DNA of 64,000 nucleotides from Liolophura sinensis (GCF_032854445.1 NC_088303.1:30299265-30363264); one strand, 5' to 3'. Counted from the first letter of the stretch, positions 36,801 to 46,145 are shown. Notes: generated from the letters alone by a model not told the origin. Translations and numbers: made by a program.

Positions 36801-39800
36801 CACGTGACGTCAGCGGAAATAGTTGCGTTCTCTTGTTAAAATAATAACTCACCCCCGACTGGTTAAAACTGATAACATGGCGGCCGTATTAGTTGACGAC
36901 TTCTCCTGCTTAGATGTATTTATTTATTTGTTTGATGTTTTACGCCGTACTCAAGAATATTTCACTTATACGACGGCGGCCAGCATAATGGTGGGAGGAA
37001 ACCGGATACAGCCCGGGGGAAACCCACGACCATCCGCAGGTTGCCTGCTTAGATGTAAGCTTCTTAGCTCTCAGAAAAACATATGACAAAAATCGGCTGT
37101 AGAACATGCATTACTTTCAGGTTAGGAAACGTTTCCATGAGATTTCATTTGTTATTGAAAGTGTTAACTGATTTATTAAGTTTATTTCTGGCTACAGTAT
37201 CACAACAGCACTGAATTAACATCATATCTTACCAACCCATCGGTACCTTCCGGAATCTAGTTCTGACTTTTTAACTTCTGAGCCTAAACTAAACTTAATT
37301 TTGGGTACTTCATCAGGGACAAAAGCTTTGTTCACCCCACTATCTGGATTGTCCTTTAATCTGAAAGAAAACAATTAGGATTTCATTCATAATTTAGCAT
37401 GTAAGATGTTCACGTATTGCCATTTACTTAATGGTGCCTCCTAACTACGTATATATGGGGTATTCTATTATACTTTGGATTTTCCTACTACATGCAAGGC
37501 TAAAAGTCAATGGGTCTAAATTGAGAGACGCTTCCGAACATATCTGTGTCACGACTCGCGTCACAAAACTCCACCTTGGACGACAACATTTCAAAGTACG
37601 GGGGTTATCACACATGTTCAGGCCACAAATTCATTAATGCAGACGATAACAAACTCATGCTAATTGCTTTGCCCTTCCGCTTTGTGGGCGTATGGTTCTT
37701 TCCATGACGCCCTCAAGCAGGTGTTGACAGCGGACGCCACAGGCGTCTCGTTCTAAAATTTCAACTCTTCCACATTTACAGGTCTAAAATCAACAAAAAT
37801 GGCTCAATAAAGAGTCATTATTTCTTAAATTTACACTCGCAGATATTCATTGCAAAATTGGTTTTACTTCTTTCTTGTTACTTTTACTTTGTATTTAACC
37901 CAACTCTAACAAGTGATGCATTCGTACAAGAGTCCAGGCGTATCAACGTAACGTGTTCCCCTGAAGACATAATTAGGGTCATTTATGTTTATATAGAGAA
38001 CTGATTTACGCAGAAGAAGACTTTAGAATTTATTTCATTTCAACAGCATATCCGTGTACCGTCGCATTAACTAGATCACCTACCTGTCTTTCGTCGATTT
38101 TGTCTTTTCTAAAATCAGTTTTAGATCTTCTTCGTTACTGTTTACTGTCTGAACTGTGAGAGGAAAACGGTGACAGGTTATTTGTAAGCCAGAGGCTGAA
38201 CCTTTAATTATCTGATTGGCCCTCTACAGCTGTGTACATGAATCACTAGTAAGCTACACAATAAAGTATTTATTTATGTGTCGCTGTTTACGCCGTACTC
38301 AAGAATATTTCAAAAGTATATTTTTTCTCCTTTTCTTTACCAAAATATGCCTAGCCCTTTACCTCTGTAAGCAAAAAACTTGCCAGATCCAATATCAACA
38401 ACTCCTATACTTTACCATATATCTAGTCCTTTACCTCTGTAAGGAAAAAACTAGCCAGATCAAATATTAACAACTCCTATACTTTACCATACGTCTAGTC
38501 CTTTACCTCTGTAAGCATAACACTAGCTAGATCAAATATTAACAACTCCTATACCTAGCCCTTTACCTCTGTAATCAAATAACTAGTCAGATCAAATATC
38601 AACAACTCCTATACTTTACCATAATATGCCTAGCCCTTTACCTCTGTAAGCAAATAATTAGCCTGATCAAATATGAATAGCTCCTTCACTTTACCATAAT
38701 ATATCTAGCCCTTTACCTCTGTAAGCAAAAAACTAGCCTGATCAAATATGAATAGCTCCTTCACTTTACCATAATATATCTAGCCCTTTACCTATGTAAG
38801 CAAATAATTAGCCTGATCAAATATGAATAGCTCCTTCACTTTACCATAATATATCTAGCCCTTTACCTATGTAAGCGAATAATTAGCCTGATCAAATATG
38901 AATAGCTCCTTCACTTTACCATAATATATCCAGCCCTTTACCTCTGTAAGCAAATAACTAGCCACTGAGCCCCTCTGAATATTAGACTGGCCCTAAAGTA
39001 ATTGGAAAATCTAATTAATTCCTGACTAATTAATAAACTTAATTACCATTAGACAACTGACATAATCACTGGCTTACTTTAACTGGTAACAGCTGAAAAT
39101 TTTTAGAGTCGAACATAAGCAGGGTAATGGTTTCTACCAAAAATCAACTAGTATACATGATCTGTGAGGTTGAAAGATCGAATCTAACTCTCGCCGGTTG
39201 GGCTGGGGATTTGGTATACCTACAAAATACTCACAAACAATGGGTTAAATAAATGGTGTTATGTACAACTTACGTATGAAATCTGCCGGATTGTAATTCT
39301 GTGCACACTTAAATCCAATCTTTTCAAATGCCGATAAAACGTCTTTTCCTTCGCCAAAATATACAACCTGGAAAACGATGCCCATTTCGATAGAAAAGTG
39401 AACGAGACAATATTCCACTTGCAGATAAAAGAAAACAAAACAGGTCAGGAGTAAATAAAACTGCTTTGCAGCTATAACCTGGAGCTAAAAAATACCTTAT
39501 TCACTTTCAAGAAAAAGCCATTTTCAGACTAATATAGATGTCTTTTAAGAAGTGGATTTTAAGTGACAAAATTATCGTTATTGGGACTACACTTTACGCT
39601 GGTTTCGAACCAGCGACCTTTGAGTCGGGCACCAAAATTCAGGTCAACTGTCTAGAACACTCGACCAACAGGCCTCCCCAAAATAGGAATTGGGTAGACT
39701 GTGGGACGAACATGCATTACTCCAATAAAAAAAACAGTTACTTTGCTTAATTCAGAAAAAAATATGATCTAAGGACAAGTTTAATGATATGTTTTTCTTT

Positions 39801-42800
39801 GTGACATTAGAAGATGATTACACCGCAGATCCAACACATTTTCATCAGCTGATTTGAGAAAAGTATCATATCATGTCTTCTCAACAAATCGAAGTCACAC
39901 CCACATCGGTCGTATGCATGCTCAGGCAATTCAGACATGCTGGAACAGGTCAAGGGGAAATGCTCTAATATTTTTGTTCCTTAAAGGATATAGAAAACGC
40001 TTGGTTTTTATTTCTTATTTTGGAGTTTAGGATGTGGCTTACAATATAAACGTACAAAAAACTTTTCACCTTTCTTCTTGGGGCGTAAACATAACTAGTT
40101 CTCCTAAGGCCCAGCACGGAAATTAGGAATGTGTGTATGCATACTTGGGGTTCCGAAATTAAGTAGACTGCTATGGTGTAATAGCTTTCAAAACAACTTT
40201 GAGGGAGACCCGAAATTGTGGGCGCTAAGCTGGTAGCGCGTTCCCGGTATGTCCCTGGATGACGTCTTCTCCGGATATTCGCTAACATTGACGGGAAATA
40301 AGCAAAATATAGATCGGTTTGTGAGTAAGATAAAATTTCCAAAGAATTTTTTTGTTAATTTTATTTGGGCATATCTTTCCTCATTTTCTTCATTAAACAA
40401 TAATGTTGTGGGTATATATCTGAAATGCACAGGTAAATCTGCAGGGAACAAATTTGGAGATAATTACATGTCGCTATGCATGAAGCAATGGCATAGTGAA
40501 ATCAAAATGCATGTTTGACGTTTCAATGTTTCGACAAACTAATATGTATTTGCAATCCTCTTGGAGGAGGCTTGAAATGTACCACAGGTATACAGGAAAC
40601 ATCTATATAGCTCCAGTGACAAAACCATTACGGTCTTGAACAATGTCACGCTGTGTGACAGATCAATGGACAGTATAGGCAATGAGACCAGGCTATCCAC
40701 AATAAACAGAGGGAGTGTTGGACGGCTATAACGTTTGGCAGAAATGTTACACCTGAGTCCTCTGGTAAATAAGAACAGCTTTTCTTTGAGTAATGAAGCT
40801 ATACAACTAACACGCCATTTTCTGAGCATCTGCATGATTGACTCGGCGTCTGCATGATTGACTCGGCTTAATCATTAACACTAAGTTACCACATACATGC
40901 ATAACAAGGCGCATAGCGTCTGAAATCAAAACAGACGCTGCGTGTTCCCTAATAAAGCCAATACTTACATGACCCTTGGCCATTAGCAACAGTTTGTTGA
41001 AGGAGTAAAAGATTTGACTTGAAGGTTGATGAATTGTTGTGATGATGATTTTATTCAATGAAGTGGCATATTCTTTCAGTTGCATCATCAAAGTGTGGGC
41101 AGTGTACGAGTCGAGGCCTGATGTGGGCTCCTGAAAAACATCGAATAACATTCATATGAACACTTTAAAAACAAATGGACATAACAGCTCAAAAGTCAAT
41201 AAATACATCAGTGTGCACTCTCCATCCCGCAAAAGCGCCTCACTTAAAACTTAAGACCTGCCCCTAACCACTGAGGTACAGTAGTGTGCTCGAATCAAGC
41301 TTTTGCTCGTTTGTCTGGGGTTATAAGACAAGATTTTGTGGTACTTGGAGAAGAGCAATGACATTCACCAGAATCTGTTCTCTTTCAGTCACCCTTAAAC
41401 GCGATCACCGCCGTGTAAATATTCTTGAGTGCGTCATTAAACCAGAACTTACTTCTAGTACTTAGCCTATATCTAGTAACAGGGTATCAGGATTAAGAAT
41501 TAGTGGACAGACTGTTGGCAACTTGCTCACGTCTAGTATCGGGATATCAGTATTGTAAATTAGAGGACTGTTGGCAAATGGCTTACGTCTAGTAGCTGGA
41601 TTTCTGGATTGTAAATCAGTGGACAGACTGTTGGCAATTGACTTACGTCCAGTAGCAGGATATCGGGATTCATCACCAGTTCACAAGCTATGTTCACTCT
41701 CTTCCTCTCTCCACCGGACAAACCTCGGACAATGGCACTGCCTACAACTGATCGAGAGATTTTTTGCCATTAGAGAGAGGATTTGATTCCTTTGCATAAT
41801 GTTTACTGAATGGCTCAATTTTCTGTGAATTAGGCTTTTTCTTGTACTGATACATAGAATAACCCCTACGTTCACCAATACATACACTGTTATGTTTCAA
41901 AAGTTACCTTTCGTTGAATTCTCTGCAAAACTGTCTGCTCATTTGCAAGGCATTTTTGTATACATTTTTCTATTATGAACAATCCCATTGACAGACCGAA
42001 GCAATTTTTTTGGGTAGAAATAAGGCCCGAAACGTCCATTATGGTTGACTTCAAGCATGCGAATGTCAGCTTTGACGTCTAGATTCCTAATGATGTTGTG
42101 AAGTTTTTAATTTTACCCGTGTCTAAGCATGACCTCATTTTGAGAGCGTCCACAACGTCATCAATTCTTTTCATCTTCTCCGCACGTGGCATATCACTGG
42201 GTAGTTTTAGCATTGCCGCGAACTGCAATAAAGGAAAAAAACAAGAGTTCATGTGAACCAACATGCACCGCAACAAATGCATTTGTTTGAAATGTAGAAA
42301 AGAATACCAGCAGCATTGTGGTGAGTATAACCCCTGGGGGCAATCGTTGTGGGTGTTGATGATAGGTGTGTGGTTGCCATGACAACCACGGTGGAAAAAT
42401 GTATCCACCAAAAATAAAAACTTTATGCGGAAAACAGTTGAGAGTTGTAGCCCGGACACGAAATCCCTTCTGCTTATATAGTATATATATAAGGAAAATG
42501 GCCATAAGGCTGGCAAATGTGAATCGTGACACATCAAAATCTGTATATCTATGTGTCCACCAAAAAAACCTCTGTGTGGAAAACAGTCGGAGCTGTAGGC
42601 CGAACACGAATATATATAGTATACATAGGAAAATGGCAATCTGGTAACCATGGCAAGCGCAGAAATGAGCAAATGTGAGTCGTGACACGCCGTCATCTGT
42701 GTATCTATGTATCCACCAAAAATTAGAACCGTGCGTGGAAAACAGTTGGAGTTGTTGTTCGGACACGAAATCATATCTGTTTATATAGTATACATAAGGA

Positions 42801-45800
42801 AAGGGCAATCTGCTTATCATGACAACCGCGGAAATAGACAAATGTGAGTCGCGATACATCTATGTATGTGTCCACCAAAATTAAAACTCTTGGAATTGCC
42901 CGGACACGAATACGGACGGACAGACGGACTGCCAGACGAACAAAATCGCTATAACATAATACGCTCCCCCTAATGGCGGGGACGTATCAAAAGCTAATGT
43001 ATCGATACAAGGTTTCTGACTATCGCCAAATAAAAGCACACACCGAAATGAGACACGATATCACGCCCCATGTTGGAAAACTAAGATATTGTGCTTTTTT
43101 GGTTACGATAAAGATGCGTTAAACGGAAGCTAATTAACCTCCATATTTATATCAAAATAAAATTCAAGCCGTTATAACTGTATTTAAGGTACCCAGAGAC
43201 TGATTTACAGCGACTCGTTTTATTTACAAAATAAGCATTGAAATGTAAGTTATATTTACGTACATTTGAGTGAAATTTGAATAATTTCAACCTCATGCCA
43301 TTTCGGCAGTATTTCAGTCATACTGTGGCAAGAATAAAATTTGTAGATACGGACATACCGGAAATAAAGTTAAAAGGAACCTTACGTAAATAGTTTCTCT
43401 CATTGTCAAATTTGCAAAAAATATGTCATGCTGAAGGACATAGCTCAGGCGCCGTCTGATGAACTTATCCAACTGAACCTCTCCCAGAGTTATTTCACCT
43501 GAGTTTGTTTTGATTCGTCCAGAGATGCTGTTGAGAAGGGTCGTCTTTCCGGATCCTGTCAAAGTATAAACCGAAATATGAGAATATCACATAAGAAATC
43601 AGGGGAGTTGTGAAGTGGACCGTGCTGCCTTGTTTTCGCTTATACCTACTGATACAGATACCCATGGTGAAAAACCGACTATTCAATGAAATGACCTTTA
43701 TTTCTCTATGAACTCCCGAATTCAATTATACAATAGCGGTTGAGAACTGACGTGATTTATCTCTGGCCCAACTGTCTACATTATCTCAACTGTGAGCTCA
43801 TATCCCAGTTCGAGACGGCGGGCATCCGGGCACTTTGCTTATATGAGTCAGCGGCAAGCAGACAATGTGAAAAATAAAATGTACAGTATAGGGGAATGAA
43901 CAACATTGGACGATATTCAGAAAATTACGGCTGATAATGACAAGAAATTATTGTTACAGGCAACAGAACAATGTGCACAACATGTATAAATTGTGAACGT
44001 CAACAAAACACAAATGAGGCCGTGAGTTACGTTATTTAGAGAATGTTTTCAGCGCCGTGTGTAAGCGAGTAAAGCGTGATGGCGCGAGTAAACCGGCAAA
44101 TATGCGACTGTCTACGGTCTTGAATAAGTTCGAAACTGCAGGAAATCCAATGGTTTGCATCGAGCTCCCTCTAATTGCCTTGATCGACAGACCCGACCAA
44201 AGTCAGTTGATTATGGTAAAACACTAATCGATGAAATTAGCTTAAAGCAATAACATGTTCAACTAATCTGTTTGACTATCTTAACGTACATATATTTAGT
44301 TGAATATTTACAACAGAAAACTCCATCCGATTTTCTGATTAACTTCATACAGTAAAGTACACAGGCCACTCCAGGAAAGGAATTAAAATGCGTCTCTGGC
44401 AAACATTGATCGTGTTAAGAGAATTGTCAGTGTTCTAGTGAACAGTAAATACAGTTCACAAGCCTAAGTTCAAGAGCTCCATGGATTCCAGTACAACATT
44501 CTACATCATATACTCGCCAGAATGCAACTCGTGCTGCATCTTGTGACAGATTAACTTTTAACTTGGCATGGTAAAGTTAACACACGAATCCAAAACAAAA
44601 TTCCACTGGGCAATGAATATATGTTGTGCATCTGTGTTACATGTATTACAATTACCCGTGAATGTCCCCGATAACGAACGCTCTACCAACCTTGCTATCG
44701 GGGCCGGTTTGTTTGAAAGATAACCAGCCTTTACATTAAATCTCCATTCCAGGACGTCGGCGTCTTGCACTATATTTTGATCCCACCAAACCCCACTGTT
44801 GACCGCCTGCAAGTAGAAGGACGACTGAAAATGGCCCTAAATGTAAAGATTGAACAAGCTACTGTCGATTCATCTCCATTCCAGAACGTCTGCGACTAGC
44901 ACTATTTGTTTAACCTCTGACACCTAATAATGTACGTAAGGCCGTGTGTCTTCCAAATAATATCCATTTTTCAAAAGGCATTTTTGACACCGTGTCAAGT
45001 TGCACACGGTCAACACTGGCAATACATGTAAAGCTGGGACAAAATGCTGTCCATAAATCCCTGCCCCTGTTTGTATTTTTTGGATGAACTGTGGAAGGAA
45101 TTAGATAGCAAGTAAATCGCAAAATTGTGCATAAAGAGCGTCTTTAACTTTAATGGCACTGAATGTCATTCACGGGACATTGTAATAGACGTAACACAGA
45201 TGCACAACATGTATTTGTTGCCCATTGGCATGTTGTTTTGGAATCTTGTGCTAACTTTACCATGCCAGGGAGCAGATGGGGCAACTATTGTTACCGCTAT
45301 TGTGTGATAGAGCTGCTTTGTTTTAATAGTGATTTCATTTCACTATAAAGATAAATGCACATGTATATGAGCTCCCAACAAACAGCTGTTGCCTTGTAAA
45401 TAATCCTGACGATGACAAAATAATGGCCGAAAAACTGATGTTTATCGACGATGCATTTTAAGTTATTTCTCAGAGCGACCTGCATACTCTGAACTATAAC
45501 TAAAGTCTTAACTATAACGAGGTATAAGAAATCTTTCTCTCTTTTCACACATTAACCCTGAATATACTTTGTTTCATACGATGCCCAAGCTCGATAGCCA
45601 ACAACAACAACTTACCACTCGGTCCCATGATAGCCAAAACCTCGCCACTTTTTGCACAACCGGTCACATCGTGAAGAATCTGAGCCTCTCCCAGCTTGAC
45701 AGAGACTTTGCTGAATTTCAGGCATTGCTTATTTTCCATTTCAGTGATATAATTTTTAGATGGCATAGCAGAAATGGTGCTGTCTACAGGTCGGTAACTC

Positions 45801-46085
45801 GCGTTGTTTGAATTCACATATGGGTGGGACATGTAGCCCTCTGAAGCTATGTCACCGACTTCTGGCCGACTCGCTTGAGTAAACAAACAATATATGACCC
45901 CCGCCCCCCTTCCAACTTTGTCCGCTCTCTCTCCCTATGCCTCCAGACAGGCAGAGTTCCTGCCCTATTGTGGACTCTCACGAAATGGCTTCCAGTGTTT
46001 TTGTACTGTTCTGATCACTCCAGTTGCTTCGCTTAACCAGTCTGACCACTTCAAATATCAATGCATTCCTACCCGGATTTCTCAT
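27609..46085 (-). CDS. ABCG-family half transporter, 15 coding exons, 681 residues predicted
   Basis: Joined exons keep one frame from ATG 46085 to stop 27609. Domain order is nucleotide-binding domain then membrane domain, the reverse layout that defines ABCG (White/EPP) half transporters; 681 residues is usual for the family. Seen: Walker A GPSGSGKTT (88-96, Lys94), Q-loop Gln132, signature LSGGE (190-194), Walker B ILLLD-E (210-215), EPTSGLD D-loop, H-loop His248 in TIHQPSS, NPADF (294-298), a membrane domain with segments near 414-433, 448-466, 496-516, 525-548, 555-575 and 652-676, and two N-glycosylation sequons (Asn627, Asn632) with Cys610/Cys621 in the last extracellular loop. All catalytic residues are intact. 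ABCG half transporters dimerise and export lipids, sterols or small metabolites using ATP; the substrate here is unknown. The motif MYRLSAYI and YWMAGLN resemble the broad ABCG group that includes plant ABCG14-like and invertebrate members. Introns hold many SINEs and minisatellites. The first 13-nt exon is the weakest part; the next in-frame ATG (45832) would give 663 residues. Confidence 0.9.
27912..28033 (+). mobile_element. SINE family A, tail fragment
   Basis: CTCCCACCATGGTTCTGGC, ATGAGTGAAATATT, then AACGGCGCAAAACATCAATC and several AAATAAGCC units, plus strand, in ABCG intron 14. Confidence 0.78.
28040..28265 (+). mobile_element. SINE family A, diverged copy
   Basis: CAATGGTCCAGGAGCCCTGT in the head, CTTCCTCTCCCGTCGT and GCAACCTTTGGATGGTCATG centrally, GGACGCCGTCGTATATGTAA and ATAAATAAATAAATC at the tail. 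It lies directly next to another family A tail fragment in the same orientation. Confidence 0.82.
28824..29003 (-). mobile_element. SINE family A, head-truncated copy
   Basis: Minus-strand copy with a T-rich tail (poly-T on plus), the GATTGGTGTTTTACGCCGTA tail block and the centre, ending near CGACCGCATTGGT. In ABCG intron 14. Confidence 0.87.
29393..29705 (-). mobile_element. SINE family B, near full length
   Basis: The reverse complement has a GATCCCGATGGTTCAGTTAG head with TAGAGCG, the body blocks TTGACCCGTATCAGTGTAAT and GCCTTTGGTAAGTCGTCTC, and a diverged tail. Confidence 0.82.
31005..31122 (-). CDS. ABCG gene exon 14 (residues 570-608, start of last extracellular loop)
   Basis: Acceptor TGGTTTGTAG; donor ATCCG|GTAAGG. 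Encodes [20 protein letters not shown] and [13 protein letters not shown], matching the family pattern before TM6. Confidence 0.93.
31480..31570 (-). CDS. ABCG gene exon 13 (residues 540-569, TM4-TM5)
   Basis: Acceptor ATGTTTTCAG; donor ACTCG|GTAATG. Encodes [20 protein letters not shown] and [10 protein letters not shown]. Confidence 0.93.
31627..31729 (-). mobile_element. SINE family A, tail half
   Basis: TTTATTTATTTGAATGGCGT then TTTACGCCGTACTCAAGAAT and the ACGGCGACCAGCATTAAGGT block, minus strand, ABCG intron 12. It lies 47 bp from a full-length copy in opposite orientation. Confidence 0.82.
31777..32047 (+). mobile_element. SINE family A, full length, with 9-bp target-site duplication
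   Basis: Complete from GGGGCCTCCGTGGCTCAGTT to AACACCAATCAAATAAACAA. AGGCAAATA at 31768-31776 recurs at 32048-32056, immediately outside the element: a perfect target-site duplication. Confidence 0.94.
33040..33127 (+). mobile_element. SINE family A, diverged tail fragment
   Basis: TTCTCCTCCCATTAAACAG, TTATAAGTGAAAACTTCTTG, CAACAATCAAATAAATAAT match the tail with many changes. Confidence 0.6.
33563..33780 (-). CDS. ABCG gene exon 12 (residues 467-539, TM3-TM4)
   Basis: Acceptor TTTTTGTAG; donor GACAG|GTAAG. Encodes [20 protein letters not shown], the highly family-typical loop, then [20 protein letters not shown]. Confidence 0.96.
34108..34562 (-). mobile_element. Older SINE family A copy, split by a younger one
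   Basis: The older copy occupies 34108-34182 and 34449-34562. Removing 34183-34448 plus one target duplication restores a continuous family A centre-to-head sequence (GGAGAGGAAGTCAGTATGAA), ending with GGCCACGGAGGTCCC. In ABCG intron 11. Confidence 0.88.
34183..34448 (-). mobile_element. Young full-length SINE family A nested in an older copy
   Basis: Carries the TTTATTTATT tail, well-preserved centre and an intact head ending CCACGGAGGCCCC. AGGAAGTCAGTAT occurs at 34170-34182 and again at 34449-34461: a perfect 13-bp target-site duplication. Confidence 0.94.
34671..34728 (-). CDS. ABCG gene exon 11 (residues 448-466, TM2)
   Basis: Acceptor CTTGTTTCAG; donor ATCAT|GTAAGT. A 58-bp exon encoding [19 protein letters not shown], short but phase-compatible on both sides and in the expected family position. 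Confidence 0.88.
35318..35735. repeat. 47-bp minisatellite in ABCG intron 10
   Basis: Unit of about 47 bp containing GATGGTTGGAGGTGTCGTTC and AAAACCAGACGGTTCAAAAC, about nine units, diverging toward 35735. It stops about 38 bp from the exon 10 donor. Open frames across it on the plus strand are products of the repeat. Confidence 0.93.
35773..36017 (-). CDS. ABCG gene exon 10 (residues 366-447, connecting helix and TM1)
   Basis: Acceptor TACATTCCAG; donor GTTTG|GTAAG. Encodes [20 protein letters not shown], the ABCG connecting helix, and the first membrane segment [13 protein letters not shown]. Confidence 0.93.
36919..37043 (-). mobile_element. 5'-truncated SINE family A with perfect 14-bp target-site duplication
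   Basis: Contains tail and centre only. CCTGCTTAGATGTA flanks it at 36905-36918 and 37044-37057. Truncation together with an intact duplication points to incomplete reverse transcription rather than later deletion. In ABCG intron 9. Confidence 0.93.
37233..37360 (-). CDS. ABCG gene exon 9 (residues 323-365, linker)
   Basis: Acceptor TTTTCTTTCAG; donor GGTTG|GTAAG. Charged linker ([20 protein letters not shown] and on), poorly conserved in character as usual between the ATPase and membrane domains. Confidence 0.85.
38084..38153 (-). CDS. ABCG gene exon 8 (residues 300-322, linker)
   Basis: Acceptor CTCTCACAG; donor GACAG|GTAGGT. Encodes [20 protein letters not shown] and TKD. A second AG five bases downstream would put a stop in frame, so the upstream acceptor is chosen. 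Confidence 0.85.
38264..38312 (-). mobile_element. SINE family A, tail fragment
   Basis: TTTATTTATGTGTCGCTGTT followed by TACGCCGTACTCAAGAATAT, minus strand. Confidence 0.75.
38338..38965. repeat. 75-bp minisatellite in ABCG intron 7
   Basis: About eight units with CTAGCCCTTTACCTCTGTAA, GCAAATAACTAGCC, GATCAAATAT and CTTTACCATAATAT. Units at the right end (from about 38640) are the most homogeneous, suggesting recent expansion there. Confidence 0.93.
39274..39367 (-). CDS. ABCG gene exon 7 (residues 269-299)
   Basis: Acceptor CGTTTTCCAG; donor CATAC|GTAAGT. Encodes [20 protein letters not shown] and [11 protein letters not shown], the conserved end of the ABCG nucleotide-binding domain. Confidence 0.95.
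39588..39682 (-). mobile_element. tRNA-like sequence, probable SINE head
   Basis: On the minus strand GGGGAGGCCTGTTGGTCGAG opens it and a consensus B-box GGTTCGAAACC lies about 75 bp on. The predicted cloverleaf is not convincing (over-long middle), so a functional tRNA is unlikely. Confidence 0.5.
40969..41130 (-). CDS. ABCG gene exon 6 (residues 215-268, D-loop and H-loop)
   Basis: Acceptor ATGTTTTTCAG; donor GGTCAT|GTAAGT. Starts with the Walker B glutamate ([11 protein letters not shown]) and contains [11 protein letters not shown] and LLLMAKGH. Phase 0 at both ends. Confidence 0.96.
41410..41447 (+). mobile_element. SINE family A, small tail fragment
   Basis: CGCCGTGTAAATATTCTTGA then GTGCGTCATTAAACCAG, a diverged piece of the tail. 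Confidence 0.45.
41452..41646 (-). repeat. Tandem copies of the exon 5 end and its splice donor, in intron 5
   Basis: Boundary-equivalent positions fall at 41646/41647 (real donor), 41586/41587, 41530/41531 and 41470/41471, so the period is 56-60 bp. Translated in the exon frame the copies read NPDILLLD (exon), [16 protein letters not shown] and NPDTLLLD. The first two intronic copies keep a GT donor (GTAAGC, GTGAGC); the third has lost it. A further partial copy may end near 41452. Confidence 0.88.
41647..41741 (-). CDS. ABCG gene exon 5 (residues 183-214, signature and Walker B)
   Basis: Acceptor CAGTTGTAG; donor TGGAC|GTAAGT. Encodes [16 protein letters not shown] and NPDILLLD. The Walker B aspartate is the last codon. 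The 3' end of this exon with its donor is reiterated in the following intron. Confidence 0.96.
42117..42222 (-). CDS. ABCG gene exon 4 (residues 148-182)
   Basis: Acceptor TTTATTGCAG; donor CACGG|GTAAAA. Encodes [20 protein letters not shown] and on to CLDT, the helical segment that precedes the signature motif. Confidence 0.95.
42365..42985. repeat. About 155-bp tandem repeat plus hairpin end, in ABCG intron 3
   Basis: TCCACCAAAA recurs at 42404, 42556, 42712 and 42871 (spacing 152-159), with shared GGAAAACAGT, GGACACGAA, TATAGTATA and GCAAATGTGAGTCGTGACAC blocks. The right end has GGACGGACAGACGGAC and a GC-rich hairpin ACGCTCCCCCTAATGGCGGG-GACGT. Tandem roughly 160-bp cores and a terminal hairpin recall non-autonomous Helitron-like elements of molluscs (pearl/CvE type), which is inference. 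Confidence 0.75.
43386..43555 (-). CDS. ABCG gene exon 3 (residues 91-147, Walker A and Q-loop)
   Basis: Acceptor TTTGACAG; donor TTTAC|GTAAG. Completes [13 protein letters not shown] and encodes YVLQHD (Q-loop) and LTMRETIY. Walker A is split across the exon 2/3 junction. Confidence 0.95.
44640..44712 (-). mobile_element. SINE family B head fragment
   Basis: The reverse complement reads GGCCCCGATAGCAAGGTTGG with TAGAGCG, matching the family B head; body and tail are not recognised. Confidence 0.5.
45616..45873 (-). CDS. ABCG gene exon 2 (residues 5-90, N-terminus to start of Walker A)
   Basis: Acceptor is a pyrimidine-rich tract ending CTCAAG (AG at 45875-45874). Donor is GAGTG|GTAAG. Encodes a polar N-terminal extension, then the first NBD strands ([20 protein letters not shown]) and IMGPS. 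An internal in-frame ATG at 45832-45830 is an alternative start. Confidence 0.88.
46073..46085 (-). CDS. ABCG gene, putative coding exon 1 (start codon, residues 1-4)
   Basis: ATG-AGA-AAT-CCG-G then GTAGGA donor. Its phase (1 nt over) fits exactly the acceptor at 45874, giving MRNPA joined to the next exon. The frame is also open upstream but without an ATG. Chosen because it lies just below a TATA-like box. A different 5' exon remains possible. Confidence 0.45.
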
Positions 46086-46110
46086 GTACGCGTAACTCGA
46101 ACCGTAGATC

Positions 46111-46145
46111 GGTGAACAATTCAGCCGTAGCACACGGTTTAAATA
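46111..46145 (-). promoter_or_regulatory. Candidate core promoter of the ABCG gene
   Basis: Minus strand TATTTAAA at 46145-46138 lies 32 bases above an initiator-like TTCACC (A at 46113), which is 28 nt from the ATG at 46085. Weak consensus in AT-rich DNA. Confidence 0.3.

Noticed and set aside
39588-39682. Possible functional tRNA gene on the minus strand
   Set aside because: It has a B-box but is about 95 bp with no convincing cloverleaf or intron, so a SINE head is more likely.
40188-40518. Opposed ORFs on both strands at 40.2-40.5 kb
   Set aside because: They lie in an ABCG intron, with no homology to transporter domains and no splice phase match to the neighbouring exons.
42079-42859. 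Two long minus-strand ORFs (231 and 221 residues)
   Set aside because: They read through ABCG exon 4 into intron 3 and across its 155-bp tandem repeat. Only 42117-42222 has splice borders and family sequence.
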